Shown here: piece by piece, positions 25,314-33,149 of the stretch
Layout: each line of letters opens with the position of its first letter
Position numbering within the stretch: the first letter of the stretch is position 1
Assembly (NCBI GenBank): GCA_903918315.1
Contig: CAIXEA010000232.1
Coordinates: 1 to 39,581 of the forward strand
Direction of reading: 5' to 3'
DNA from: an uncultured Acetobacteraceae bacterium
Lineage (GTDB): Bacteria > Pseudomonadota > Alphaproteobacteria > Acetobacterales > Acetobacteraceae
Length of the DNA stretch: 39,581 bases
Notes under the pieces: model-generated
Seen by the model: only the letters and a program-made list of their open reading frames with translations
Database searches by the model: none
Told to the model about the DNA's origin: nothing
Program-made: the position numbers and the translations under genes

Positions 25314-26183
25314 ATGAGCACATTCGAACTGGTCTGGGATTCCCGCTGCGGCGTGGCGGAATCACCCGTGTGGGACGCAGCCAACCGGCGGCTGCTGTTC
25401 TGCGATATCAACGGCAAGCGCATCAATGCGCTCGCGATCGACACGGGCGCTCGGGAGTCCTGGGATTTCCCCGAGGTCGTGGGCAGTTTCGGCCTGTGTG
25501 AAACGGGGCGGTTGGTCGTCGCGCTGCGGCACCGTGTCGTCCTGTTCGACACCCGGTCCAAGATGTTGACCGATCTCACCGCGCCGGTGGATGAGCCCGC
25601 GACCAACCGCCTCAACGACGGCAAGGTTGGGCCGGATGGCGCCTTCTGGGTGGGCAGTATGGATGAGAATTCGCCGCGGCAACCGCTGGGCGCGCTCTAT
25701 CGTATCACCGCCGACGGGCGGGTCGAAAAGCGGTCCACGGGCTACGCGGTGTCGAATGGACTGGCGTGGTCGCCGGACGGGCGGGTGATGTACCATTCCG
25801 ATTCGACCTCCGCGATCATCGAGGCCTGGGACTTCGATCCGGCGTCCGGCGCCACGGCGAACCATCGGATCGTGGCCAAACTCACCAACGAGGACGGCAG
25901 GCCGGATGGGGCCGCGATGGATTCCGAGGGCAACTACTGGTCCGCCGGCCCCTCGGCTGGCTGTATCAACTGCTTCTCACCGGCCGGTGCGCTGCTGCGC
26001 AAGCTGCCCTTTCCGGTGCCTGGACCGACCATGCCATGCTTTGCCGAGGGGTTCCTGTATGTGACCTCATTGCGTGAAGGAAAATCGGCGGAGGTTCTGG
26101 CCGCGCATCCGACCCTGGGCGGGCTGTTCCGCTGCCCGGCGCCGGCTGTCGGCGCGCCGGTCGCCCTGTTTCGGGACACTTGA
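25314..26183 (+). CDS. SMP-30/gluconolactonase family protein
   Basis: A six-bladed beta-propeller lactonase of 289 residues that would hydrolyse sugar lactones with a divalent metal. Metal ligand candidates are E16 in GVAESPVWD, the N of TNRLNDGK, the N of SNGLAWSPDG and the D of YHSDS, all in the expected order. ATG 25314 is chosen because AGAGGA precedes it and it gives the typical N-terminus; the upstream frame to 24672 is antisense to the dehydrogenase gene. There is no signal peptide. It is paired with the divergent Gfo/Idh dehydrogenase. Confidence 0.9.
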   Translation: MSTFELVWDSRCGVAESPVWDAANRRLLFCDINGKRINALAIDTGARESWDFPEVVGSFGLCETGRLVVALRHRVVLFDTRSKMLTDLTAPVDEPATNRLNDGKVGPDGAFWVGSMDENSPRQPLGALYRITADGRVEKRSTGYAVSNGLAWSPDGRVMYHSDSTSAIIEAWDFDPASGATANHRIVAKLTNEDGRPDGAAMDSEGNYWSAGPSAGCINCFSPAGALLRKLPFPVPGPTMPCFAEGFLYVTSLREGKSAEVLAAHPTLGGLFRCPAPAVGAPVALFRDT

Positions 26184-26240
26184 CGGTATCGCCCCCGTCG
26201 GGGCTACCATGGCTGATCGATAACGGATCGGGACGACGTG

Positions 26241-26402
26241 ATGACCAGAAAACTGCCCTCCCTCCTGCCGGCTTTGGTGGCGCTCGCGCTGGCCGTGGGA
26301 CCCTTGACGGCGTGCAACACCATTGCCGGGGCCGGCCAGGATCTGAGCGCGGCCGGCCATGCCGTGACGCATGGGGCGGAAAAGAGCGGCGCGTCCAAAT
26401 AG
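26241..26402 (+). CDS. entericidin-like small lipoprotein
   Basis: A 53-residue product from ATG 26241 (a GTG is just upstream). A short basic start MTRKL is followed by a hydrophobic leader and the lipobox LTAC, with lipid-bearing C25. The mature part NTIAGAGQDLSAAGHAV matches the EcnA/EcnB entericidin pattern. Entericidins are small outer-membrane lipoproteins described as a toxin-antidote pair in E. coli; alphaproteobacterial relatives are usually single genes of unknown role. It sits 57 bp after the lactonase gene and 89 bp before threonine aldolase. The family call is clear despite the small size. Confidence 0.82.
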   Translation: MTRKLPSLLPALVALALAVGPLTACNTIAGAGQDLSAAGHAVTHGAEKSGASK

Positions 26403-26491
26403 GCCGCGCCGCCCTGCACTGAGAGAGGGCCTCGGTTCACGATGGCGTCGCGGCGTGATAGCCATGGGTTTCCCATCGCGAGAGTCCTCCC

Positions 26492-27559
26492 ATGAGCTAC
26501 GCACCCCAGCGCGCTGATTTCTCCATTCCGGTCCGGATCAACCTCTATTCCGATACCCAGACCCGCCCCTCCCGCGCCATGAAAGAGGCGATGATGGAGG
26601 CCGATGTCGGCGATGAGCAGGGTGGCTCCGACCCCTCCGTCTGGGCGCTGTGCGATTACGCGGCGGCGCTGCTGGGGAAGGAGGCGGCGATGTTCCTGCC
26701 GTCCGGCACGATGTGCAATCAGGTCGCGATCGCCACGCATTGCCGGCCGGGTGATGAGATCCTGGCGCATGAGGATGCGCATATCCAATCGAGCGAAGCC
26801 GGCGGCCCCGGTGCCATCAGCGGCGTGCTCATCCGCGGATTACCCGGCGCGCGCGGGATATTCTCGGCCGAAGCGTTGCGCGCTGCGATCCGCGCCCCGT
26901 CGCGGTATTCACCGGCCCAGACCCTGGTTGAGGTCGAGCAGACGGCCAACAAAGGCGGCGGCGCCTGTTGGACCGTGGACGGCCTGACCGCGGTGGGTGC
27001 TGTCGCGCATGCGCAGGGAATGCAGGTGCATATGGACGGCGCCCGGCTGATGAACGCGGCGGTGGCGCTTGCCGTCCCCGCGGCGGAGATCGCCGCCCCC
27101 TGCGACACCGTCTGGCTCGATTTCACCAAAGGTCTGGGCGCCCCGCTGGGTGCCGTTCTGGCCGGAAGCCAGGCATTCATCGGGGAGGCCTGGCGTTGGA
27201 AACAGCGTCTCGGCGGCTCCATGCGGCAGGGGGGAATGAACGCGGCGGCGTGCCTTTACGCGTTGCAGCACAACATCCCGCGCCTGGTCGAGGATCATGC
27301 CCATGCGGCCGCTTTGGCACGGGGCATGGCGCAGATCCCAGGGATCACGGTGGAAACGCCGGAAACCAACCTGGTGTTTTTCGATACGCGCGGCACCGGG
27401 CTGACGGTGCCGCAGTTCGCGGCCCGCCTGCGTCCCCATGGGGTGACGGTCTCGACCACCGACACCTATCGCGGCCGCGCCTGCCTGCATCTGGACGTCA
27501 GCGCGGCTCAGGTCGATGAGGCTTTGGCGATCATGCGGACCGTCGTGTCCGGAGTCTGA
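26492..27559 (+). CDS. ltaE: low-specificity L-threonine aldolase
   Basis: A PLP enzyme that splits threonine or allo-threonine to glycine and acetaldehyde. The 355-residue product begins its conserved part with INLYSDTQTRPSRAMKEAM. SGTMCNQVAI near residue 71 binds the cofactor phosphate, MDGAR gives D182 and R185, and DFTKGLGAPLG contains the PLP lysine K213. The usual ENTHN segment reads EQTANKGGG here, a small departure. It converges on the MFS gene with seven bases between stops. Confidence 0.9.
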   Translation: MSYAPQRADFSIPVRINLYSDTQTRPSRAMKEAMMEADVGDEQGGSDPSVWALCDYAAALLGKEAAMFLPSGTMCNQVAIATHCRPGDEILAHEDAHIQSSEAGGPGAISGVLIRGLPGARGIFSAEALRAAIRAPSRYSPAQTLVEVEQTANKGGGACWTVDGLTAVGAVAHAQGMQVHMDGARLMNAAVALAVPAAEIAAPCDTVWLDFTKGLGAPLGAVLAGSQAFIGEAWRWKQRLGGSMRQGGMNAAACLYALQHNIPRLVEDHAHAAALARGMAQIPGITVETPETNLVFFDTRGTGLTVPQFAARLRPHGVTVSTTDTYRGRACLHLDVSAAQVDEALAIMRTVVSGV

Positions 27560-27566
27560 TCGGGGG

Positions 27567-28763
27567 TTATGGTGAGCGTCCGCGATAGGTCTCCGGCGCG
27601 AAGGCCGCGAACAGGCCACCGGCGATGACCAAAAGCCCCGCGGCGGTGACCAGCGCCGCGACGGCGCCAAACCAATCGGAAATCAACCCCAGCGCCAGCG
27701 GGCCGGCGACATAGCCGATGTCGCCGGACATCCGGAACATGCCGATGGTCGTCGCGTTCAGCCCGGGCGGGGCGCTGTCGGCGGCGTAGACCGATGGTGC
27801 CGAACCGCCAACCGAACCGGCGATGCCCCAGGCGATGCTGGCGGCGACGAACCACAGATAGTCGGGCGCCACGCAGAACAGCAGCATCGACACGCCGGAG
27901 ATCACCGTCGAAGGCGCGATCACCGCCTTGCGGCCGAAATAATCCGTCAACATCCCGCCGGGATAGGCGGCGAACAGCCCAACGGTCGTGCCGATAGCCA
28001 AAGCGAACCCGATTTCAGACACGCCGAGATGCAGGCGCTGGTTGCCCAGCAGGGGAACGACACTGAACAGCCCGCCGGTCCGCGCGGCAGCGTTGGCGAG
28101 CGCGACCAGGCAGGCCAGCATGAACCCGGTCTGCCCGCTGAGGCGCCGCATCTGCGTGAAGGTCGAGATCGCTTTGCCGCCACGCCGGACGGCGGCATGG
28201 TTGGGATCGCGGGTTTCCCCCACCGCCAGGGCAGCCACCGCTCCGGCGGCAAGACCGGCACAGGTGTAAGCGATGAAGGGGGCGGTGAGGCCATAGGCCT
28301 CCGACAGCAGGCCGCCGGGGTAAGGGCCGACGCCGGCGGCGAAGATGAAGGTGCCCTGATAGATCGCGACCATCCGCCCGCGGCGCTCGGGGGTGGTGAT
28401 GTCGGCGAGAACGATCTGTCCGGTGGTCACGATCAGCCCGGCACCGGTGCCGGCGACCAGGCGGGCGAGGATGAATTCCGGATAGCTGGTCGCATAGGCG
28501 CACCACAGGTTTCCGGCGGCGGTGACCAGCCCCCCGATCGCCAATGTCGGCCGCCGACCAAGGGCGTCGGCAAGCCAGCCACCGGGGACGGCGCCGGTCA
28601 GCCGGCCGAGGCCGTATATGCCCACCGCCATGCCAATGGCCGACACCGAGACCCCAAATGATTGCGCATAAAGGGGGAGGGCGGGCATGACCCCGCCGAA
28701 CCCGAGCTGGTTGATCGCCACCAGCACGCACATCCAGAACAGGGTCCAATTGGTTCTACGCAT
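27567..28763 (-). CDS. MFS transporter
   Basis: A 398-residue major facilitator protein with about 12 membrane segments. The motif A region GGWLADALGRRPTL lies between helices 2 and 3, and GGMLTDYFGRKAVIAP is its copy in the second half. GTGAGLIVTTGQIVLADI is typical of drug or sugar efflux and uptake members. GAGG precedes the ATG. No neighbour names the substrate. The organisation looks most like the multidrug/sugar-efflux groups, a weak inference. Confidence 0.88.
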   Translation of the reverse strand: MRRTNWTLFWMCVLVAINQLGFGGVMPALPLYAQSFGVSVSAIGMAVGIYGLGRLTGAVPGGWLADALGRRPTLAIGGLVTAAGNLWCAYATSYPEFILARLVAGTGAGLIVTTGQIVLADITTPERRGRMVAIYQGTFIFAAGVGPYPGGLLSEAYGLTAPFIAYTCAGLAAGAVAALAVGETRDPNHAAVRRGGKAISTFTQMRRLSGQTGFMLACLVALANAAARTGGLFSVVPLLGNQRLHLGVSEIGFALAIGTTVGLFAAYPGGMLTDYFGRKAVIAPSTVISGVSMLLFCVAPDYLWFVAASIAWGIAGSVGGSAPSVYAADSAPPGLNATTIGMFRMSGDIGYVAGPLALGLISDWFGAVAALVTAAGLLVIAGGLFAAFAPETYRGRSP

Positions 28764-28827
28764 CGCCTCGACCGTTGTGGGAGTCTGTGGCGCAGCGGTA
28801 GCGCGTTTCGCGGGGAAGCGGAAATCC

Positions 28828-28867
28828 CGTGACGGCCAGCCGCACTACGTGACGGCAGGCCGCACCG
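28828..28867. repeat. 20-bp tandem duplication upstream of the MFS gene
   Basis: CGTGACGGCCAGCCGCACTA at 28828 is repeated at 28848 with four differences (CGTGACGGCAGGCCGCACCG). It fills much of the 107-bp gap between the protease stop and the MFS start. It could be paired regulatory sites or replication slippage. Confidence 0.6.
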
Positions 28868-28870
28868 GGA

Positions 28871-29572
28871 TCAGCGGCTTTTCAATACCATCCGATCGTT
28901 TTCCACCTTAAAGCTGGACAGACGGGCCATGAAGGTCTGGCCCAGCAGGTTTTCGTTCAGCGTGCCGGCCTGGTGCACCACACCCTCGATGTCATGTTCC
29001 GTGATATTTCCGATCTTGATCGTATCGATCATGATCGGCGCGACGGCTGTCACGCCGTTGGCGGTGCGAACCTGCCGCGTAAAACGGAGGCGGTCGGCGC
29101 TGAACCCCAGACGATCCGCATCTTCGGCCCGCAGGGCGATCACGGTCGCGCCCGTGTCGAACATCATCCGCGCGCGCACGCCGTTGATGGTGACATCGAA
29201 TCGGAAATGACTGTCGGGGCTGCGTTCCGCGATGGCCTGATTCTGCCCCGCGCTCGGACGCGCGGCCGCGCTGGGTGCCACCTCGGTCGGTTTTTGCACG
29301 GTTGGCATTTTCGGGGCCGCCGCTGGCGGTGTGGCCTGAACCGGGGCCTGAACCTGCGCCTGCGCCACAGTGGGCGTGGGACCGGCGGCGGGTGCGACGA
29401 TCACGGGCGGCGGGGCGGGGGGCGATGGTGCCGCCCGGGTCGTGGCGGCCTGGACCGTTTCGACGCCCCGCGGCGAAGCACCGCTCGTGAACTGGTTCAG
29501 CGCGACATAGGCCGTGCCGGCGGTCCCGGCGACACTCACCCCCATCAGAACCCACAGTATTCTGGCCGCCAT
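28871..29572 (-). CDS. membrane-anchored retropepsin-like aspartic protease
   Basis: A 233-residue protein with an N-terminal membrane helix (ILWVLMGVSVAGTAGTAYVAL, residues about 5-25), an alanine/proline-rich linker to about residue 110, and a C-terminal retropepsin-like domain. The active site is D139 in MMFDTGATVIALRAEDADRLGF, and ENLLGQTFMARL is the closing family motif. This matches the bacterial clan AA group related to RC1339/APRc of Rickettsia, active as dimers since only one DTG is present. The start at 29572 is chosen for the clean anchor. It follows the fused liv gene by 118 bp on the same strand. The target protein is unknown. Confidence 0.88.
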   Translation of the reverse strand: MAARILWVLMGVSVAGTAGTAYVALNQFTSGASPRGVETVQAATTRAAPSPPAPPPVIVAPAAGPTPTVAQAQVQAPVQATPPAAAPKMPTVQKPTEVAPSAAARPSAGQNQAIAERSPDSHFRFDVTINGVRARMMFDTGATVIALRAEDADRLGFSADRLRFTRQVRTANGVTAVAPIMIDTIKIGNITEHDIEGVVHQAGTLNENLLGQTFMARLSSFKVENDRMVLKSR

Positions 29573-29690
29573 TCTGTCCCGTACTTTCGCTGTCGAGGGG
29601 GCGGCGATCGGCTGGATCGCCCGACCGCTCCTTACCCATCTCGCGGGTCGGCGTCCAGAACCGCGGAGCGCCCCGCGCTTCAGCCTCTCA

Positions 29691-32198
29691 TCAGGCCGCG
29701 TCGGCGTGCACCACCCCCAGCAGCCTCGCCTGGAGCGCCGGATCCGCCTCAAGGGCCTTGGCGCTGCCCTCGAACGCCACTTGCCCATTCACCAGCACAT
29801 AGGCGCGATCGACCAGCGGCAGCACGGTCTCGGCATGGTGCTCCACGATCACCATCGCCACCTTGCCGCGCAGGCGGGCCAGGGCGTCCATGACCTCTTT
29901 GACGATGGTGGGCGCCAGACCTTCGAACGGTTCGTCCAGCAGAATCAGCTTCGCCGGAACCACCAGCGCGCGGGCGATGGCCAGCATCTGGCGCTCGCCG
30001 CCCGACAGGCTCTCGGCCTTCGATTTCTGCAGGATCTTCAGCTTGGGGAACAGCTCGTAGACCTCATCCAGGGAAATGCCCCCGGGGCGCATGGCGATCT
30101 TGAGGTTGTCGATCACCGTGAGGTTGGGGAACAGGCGCCGCCCTTCCGGCACCAACGAGATCCCGCGCTGGTTGATCTCATAGCTTTTGGCGCCCGTGAT
30201 GCTCTGCCCGTCCAGCGTCATGGTGCCCGAGGTCGAACGCACCGTCCCGGTGATGGCCCGCAGCGTGGTGGTCTTGCCCACCCCGTTGCGGCCGAGCAGC
30301 GCCACGGCCTCGCCTTCATGAATGACCAGCGACAGGTCTTCCAGCACCACGCTGCCCGCGTATCCCGCGCGCAGCTTGTCGACCGTGAGCACCGGCTTGC
30401 TCATCGCATGCGCCCGTGCCTCCGCGTCGCTCGGCGAGGGCGGGGTGATGATCCGGTCCGCGCCCAGATAGGCGGTGATCACGTCGGGGTTGCGGGCGAC
30501 ATCGGCCGGCTTGCCGTCGGCGATCAGATGTCCCTGATGCAGCACGGTGATGCGGTCCGACAGCGCCAGCACGCGGTCGATGTCATGCTCGATCAGGAGC
30601 ACCGCATGCGTATTCGCCAATTCCCGGATCAGCGCGCCCACCACTTGGCGATCCGCCTCCGCCAGGCCCGCGAGGGGCTCATCGAGCAGCAGCATCTTGG
30701 CGTCGGTCGCGAGGGAGATCGCGATCTCCAGCAGCCGCTGTTCGCCATGCGCCAGATTCTGGCAAGGTTCCGCGGCGCGATCCTGCAGGCCCACGGCCGC
30801 CAGCAGCGACCAGGTCCGCGCGTTCAGATCGTCATAGTCATAGGCGTCGTGCCACAGACCGCGGCTGCGCGCGTCCTTGGCCTGCACCGCCACCCGCACA
30901 TTCTCAAACGCCGTCAGGTTGCGAAACACGCTGAGGATCTGGAACGAGCGCGACAGACCCAGCCGGATGCGCTTGTGCACCGGCATGGTCGTGATGTCGT
31001 GCCCGTCGAACACGATCCGGCCGGCGTTGGGCTGCAGAATGCCGGTCATCATGTTGAAGAACGTGGTCTTGCCGGCGCCATTGGGGCCGATGAAGCTGTG
31101 CAGCTGATACGGATAGACATCCAGGCTGATATCCGTCGCCACCACCAGCGATCCGAACCGCTTATGCAGCCCGGTCACCGTCAGGATCGGCTTTGCCGGA
31201 TCGAGCTTCGCGCCGCCGCCATGAAAGGGCGCGATGACCGCCGGGCGCGCCGGGATGCGGCCACGGGTCAGGGTCCAGTCCTCCCGCCCGCGCAGGCGGA
31301 ACACCAGGCCCTGGATGCCCTCCGGTGACGCCAATGCGAACAGGATCACGATCGGGGCGAAAATCAGCCACCACCCCTCGGTGATCGCGGACAGGCGATC
31401 CTCCAGCAGGATGAAGGCGATCGCCCCCCAGAGCGGGCCGAGGAAATGATGCACCCCGCCCAGCACCGCCATCAGGAGGGAGTCACCGGCATGCTGCCAG
31501 CTCAGATTATCCGCATAAGCGCCCTTGAGCATCAGCGACAACAGGCTGCCGGCATATCCGACGAAGCCGCCCATCAGCACGAAGGAGACGAATTTCAGCC
31601 GGAAGGTGTCGTAGCCCAGGCTCTGCACCCGCTGCTCATTGTCACGCAGCGCCTGCAAGGTGCGCCCGAACGGCGAATGCGCGATGCGCCACAGCAGCCA
31701 GAGCGCTACGGCGACGGTGGCGATGGTGAAGAAATGGAAGGTCCAGGGGCTGGTCAGCATCGGCCGGGGCACGCCCTGCACCCCGTTCTCCCCACCCGTC
31801 ACGTCGGTCCATTTATACGCGATCTCGAACGCGATCTGCGAAAAGGCCAAAGTGAGCAGGGAGAAATACAGGCCACGCCGGCGCAGGATGATAGCGGCGA
31901 TGATGGCGGCCAGGATCAGGGAGAACACGACCCCGAACACCAGTGCCACGATCTCATTGCCGGCGCCGCGCAGCATGATGAAAGCGACCGCGTAGCTGGC
32001 GCAGCCGAAGAAGACCGACGCACCGAAGGGCACCAGGCCGGTATGGCTGACCAGCAGGCACACGCCGGCGCCGTACAGCGTGTAGATCGCGATCTGGGTG
32101 ATCAGCCCGATCGGTGTGCCGATCGCGGCGGACAGGCCGGTCAGGGCCAGCAGGACCAGGACCGTCACGACGACGGGATGACGCAACATCGGGCTCAT
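29691..32198 (-). CDS. branched-chain-type ABC transporter, LivM-LivG-LivF triple fusion
   Basis: One 835-residue chain carries three normally separate subunits. Residues 1 to about 320 are a LivM-type permease (LRRRGLYFSLLTLAFSQIAFE is its signature region). About 333-585 is LivG with Walker A GPNGAGKTT near 371 and LAHGEQRLLEIA as signature. Residues 599-835 are LivF, starting MSKPVLTVDK, with Walker A GRNGVGKTT near 636 and LSGGERQMLAIARAL. The LivF part has exactly the length of a free LivF and keeps its methionine (30404), a likely relic of an old start codon. There is no stop or frameshift between parts. The start at 32198 overlaps the livH stop (ATGA). Substrates of Liv-type systems include amino acids, amides and aromatic acids; the context suggests shikimate-type acids. 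Confidence 0.93.
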   Translation of the reverse strand: MSPMLRHPVVVTVLVLLALTGLSAAIGTPIGLITQIAIYTLYGAGVCLLVSHTGLVPFGASVFFGCASYAVAFIMLRGAGNEIVALVFGVVFSLILAAIIAAIILRRRGLYFSLLTLAFSQIAFEIAYKWTDVTGGENGVQGVPRPMLTSPWTFHFFTIATVAVALWLLWRIAHSPFGRTLQALRDNEQRVQSLGYDTFRLKFVSFVLMGGFVGYAGSLLSLMLKGAYADNLSWQHAGDSLLMAVLGGVHHFLGPLWGAIAFILLEDRLSAITEGWWLIFAPIVILFALASPEGIQGLVFRLRGREDWTLTRGRIPARPAVIAPFHGGGAKLDPAKPILTVTGLHKRFGSLVVATDISLDVYPYQLHSFIGPNGAGKTTFFNMMTGILQPNAGRIVFDGHDITTMPVHKRIRLGLSRSFQILSVFRNLTAFENVRVAVQAKDARSRGLWHDAYDYDDLNARTWSLLAAVGLQDRAAEPCQNLAHGEQRLLEIAISLATDAKMLLLDEPLAGLAEADRQVVGALIRELANTHAVLLIEHDIDRVLALSDRITVLHQGHLIADGKPADVARNPDVITAYLGADRIITPPSPSDAEARAHAMSKPVLTVDKLRAGYAGSVVLEDLSLVIHEGEAVALLGRNGVGKTTTLRAITGTVRSTSGTMTLDGQSITGAKSYEINQRGISLVPEGRRLFPNLTVIDNLKIAMRPGGISLDEVYELFPKLKILQKSKAESLSGGERQMLAIARALVVPAKLILLDEPFEGLAPTIVKEVMDALARLRGKVAMVIVEHHAETVLPLVDRAYVLVNGQVAFEGSAKALEADPALQARLLGVVHADAA

Positions 32199-33070
32199 TC
32201 GAAACGCTCCCACCGCTCACCGAGCAACCCGCGGGGCCGGAGCAGCAGCATCAAAGCCATGAACAGATACATCATCGCGCCGGAGGCTTCCGGCCAGAAC
32301 TGGATGGTCATGGCGATGACCACGCCCACCAGCAGCCCGGCAATGACCGCGCCGGCGAAAGAGCCGAGGCCGCCAATCGCCACCACCACGAAGGCCGGCA
32401 TGATGGCATTGGTCGCCATCGCCGGGGTGATGGTCCAGAGCGGTGCGGCCAGCACCCCGGCGATGCCGGAAATGGCGCAGCCCAGCCCGAACACCCAGGT
32501 CAACACCTTCGGCAGATTGATCCCGAGCAAGCCAACCATCTCGGGGTCGCGGGAGCCGGCGCGCAGGATGCGGCCGAAGGGCGTGTGTTCCAGAAACAAC
32601 CAGAGCGCGACCAGCACCACGACCGTCGTGCCGAACACAGCGGCGCGATATTTGGTGATCAGCACCGGGCCCCAGATGAAGATCCCGGACAGGAAGGGCG
32701 GCGGGCTGAAGGGCTGGCCGATGCCGCCCCAGATCAGCCGTACCGAAGCCTCGATCAACAGCGCCAGGGCGAAGGTGACGATCAACGAGACCAGCGGTTC
32801 CTTGTCATACAGCCGCTGGATCAGCAGCCGCTCGGCGATCATGCCGATGGCGCCGACGCCAATCGGCGCCAGGATGACGGCGGGCCAGCCAAAATACTGA
32901 TACAGGGTCAGCGCGAAATACGCGCCGAGCGTGAAGAACACCCCATGCGCGAAATTCACGATGCCCAGCAGGCCGAAAATGATCGACAGGCCGATGGCAA
33001 TCAGAACGTAAAGTCCGCCAAGGACGAGACCGCTCGCCAACTGGGACAGAAGGACTTCGGGGTCGAGCAT
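32195..33070 (-). CDS. LivH-type ABC transporter permease
   Basis: A 291-residue inner-membrane permease of the branched-chain amino acid type with about eight membrane segments. LSIIFGLLGIVNFAHGVFFTLGAY near residues 28-51 is the LivH hallmark. RAGSRDPEMVGLLGIN near 190 is the cytoplasmic coupling segment contacting the ATPase. CGGAG precedes the ATG. It overlaps the fused livMGF gene by four bases and follows the binding-protein gene by 79 bp holding a strong hairpin. Confidence 0.93.
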   Translation of the reverse strand: MLDPEVLLSQLASGLVLGGLYVLIAIGLSIIFGLLGIVNFAHGVFFTLGAYFALTLYQYFGWPAVILAPIGVGAIGMIAERLLIQRLYDKEPLVSLIVTFALALLIEASVRLIWGGIGQPFSPPPFLSGIFIWGPVLITKYRAAVFGTTVVVLVALWLFLEHTPFGRILRAGSRDPEMVGLLGINLPKVLTWVFGLGCAISGIAGVLAAPLWTITPAMATNAIMPAFVVVAIGGLGSFAGAVIAGLLVGVVIAMTIQFWPEASGAMMYLFMALMLLLRPRGLLGERWERFE

Positions 33071-33088
33071 GGGAGCTCCGCATAAAAG

Positions 33089-33121
33089 CCTCCCTCCCCA
33101 GGACGACCGGGGGGAGGGAGG
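33089..33121 (-). terminator. hairpin between binding-protein and permease genes
   Basis: CCTCCCTCCCC (33089-33099) pairs with GGGGAGGGAGG (33111-33121) around an 11-base loop. It lies between the binding-protein stop (33150) and the livH start (33070). Such elements commonly let binding proteins be made in excess over the membrane subunits by partial termination or mRNA protection. No clear T run follows. Confidence 0.55.
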
Positions 33122-33149
33122 GGAAAGGGACAGCGTGCGGGCGGGGGCA

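Noticed and set aside
26463-26475. Terminator between entericidin-like gene and threonine aldolase (ATGGG-TTT-CCCAT)
   Set aside because: The stem is only five pairs with a three-base loop and no T run; likely chance.
28788-28808. tRNA-like D-arm (GGCGCAGCGGTAGCGC)
   Set aside because: The seven bases before it have no pairing acceptor strand downstream, no anticodon stem forms, and there is no T-arm GGTTCGAATCC-type sequence. It is a chance resemblance or at best a decayed fragment.
29514-31328. 604-codon plus-strand open frame
   Set aside because: It lies antisense to the fused liv gene, has low-complexity H/R/Q-rich composition and no family resemblance; high GC gives such shadow frames.
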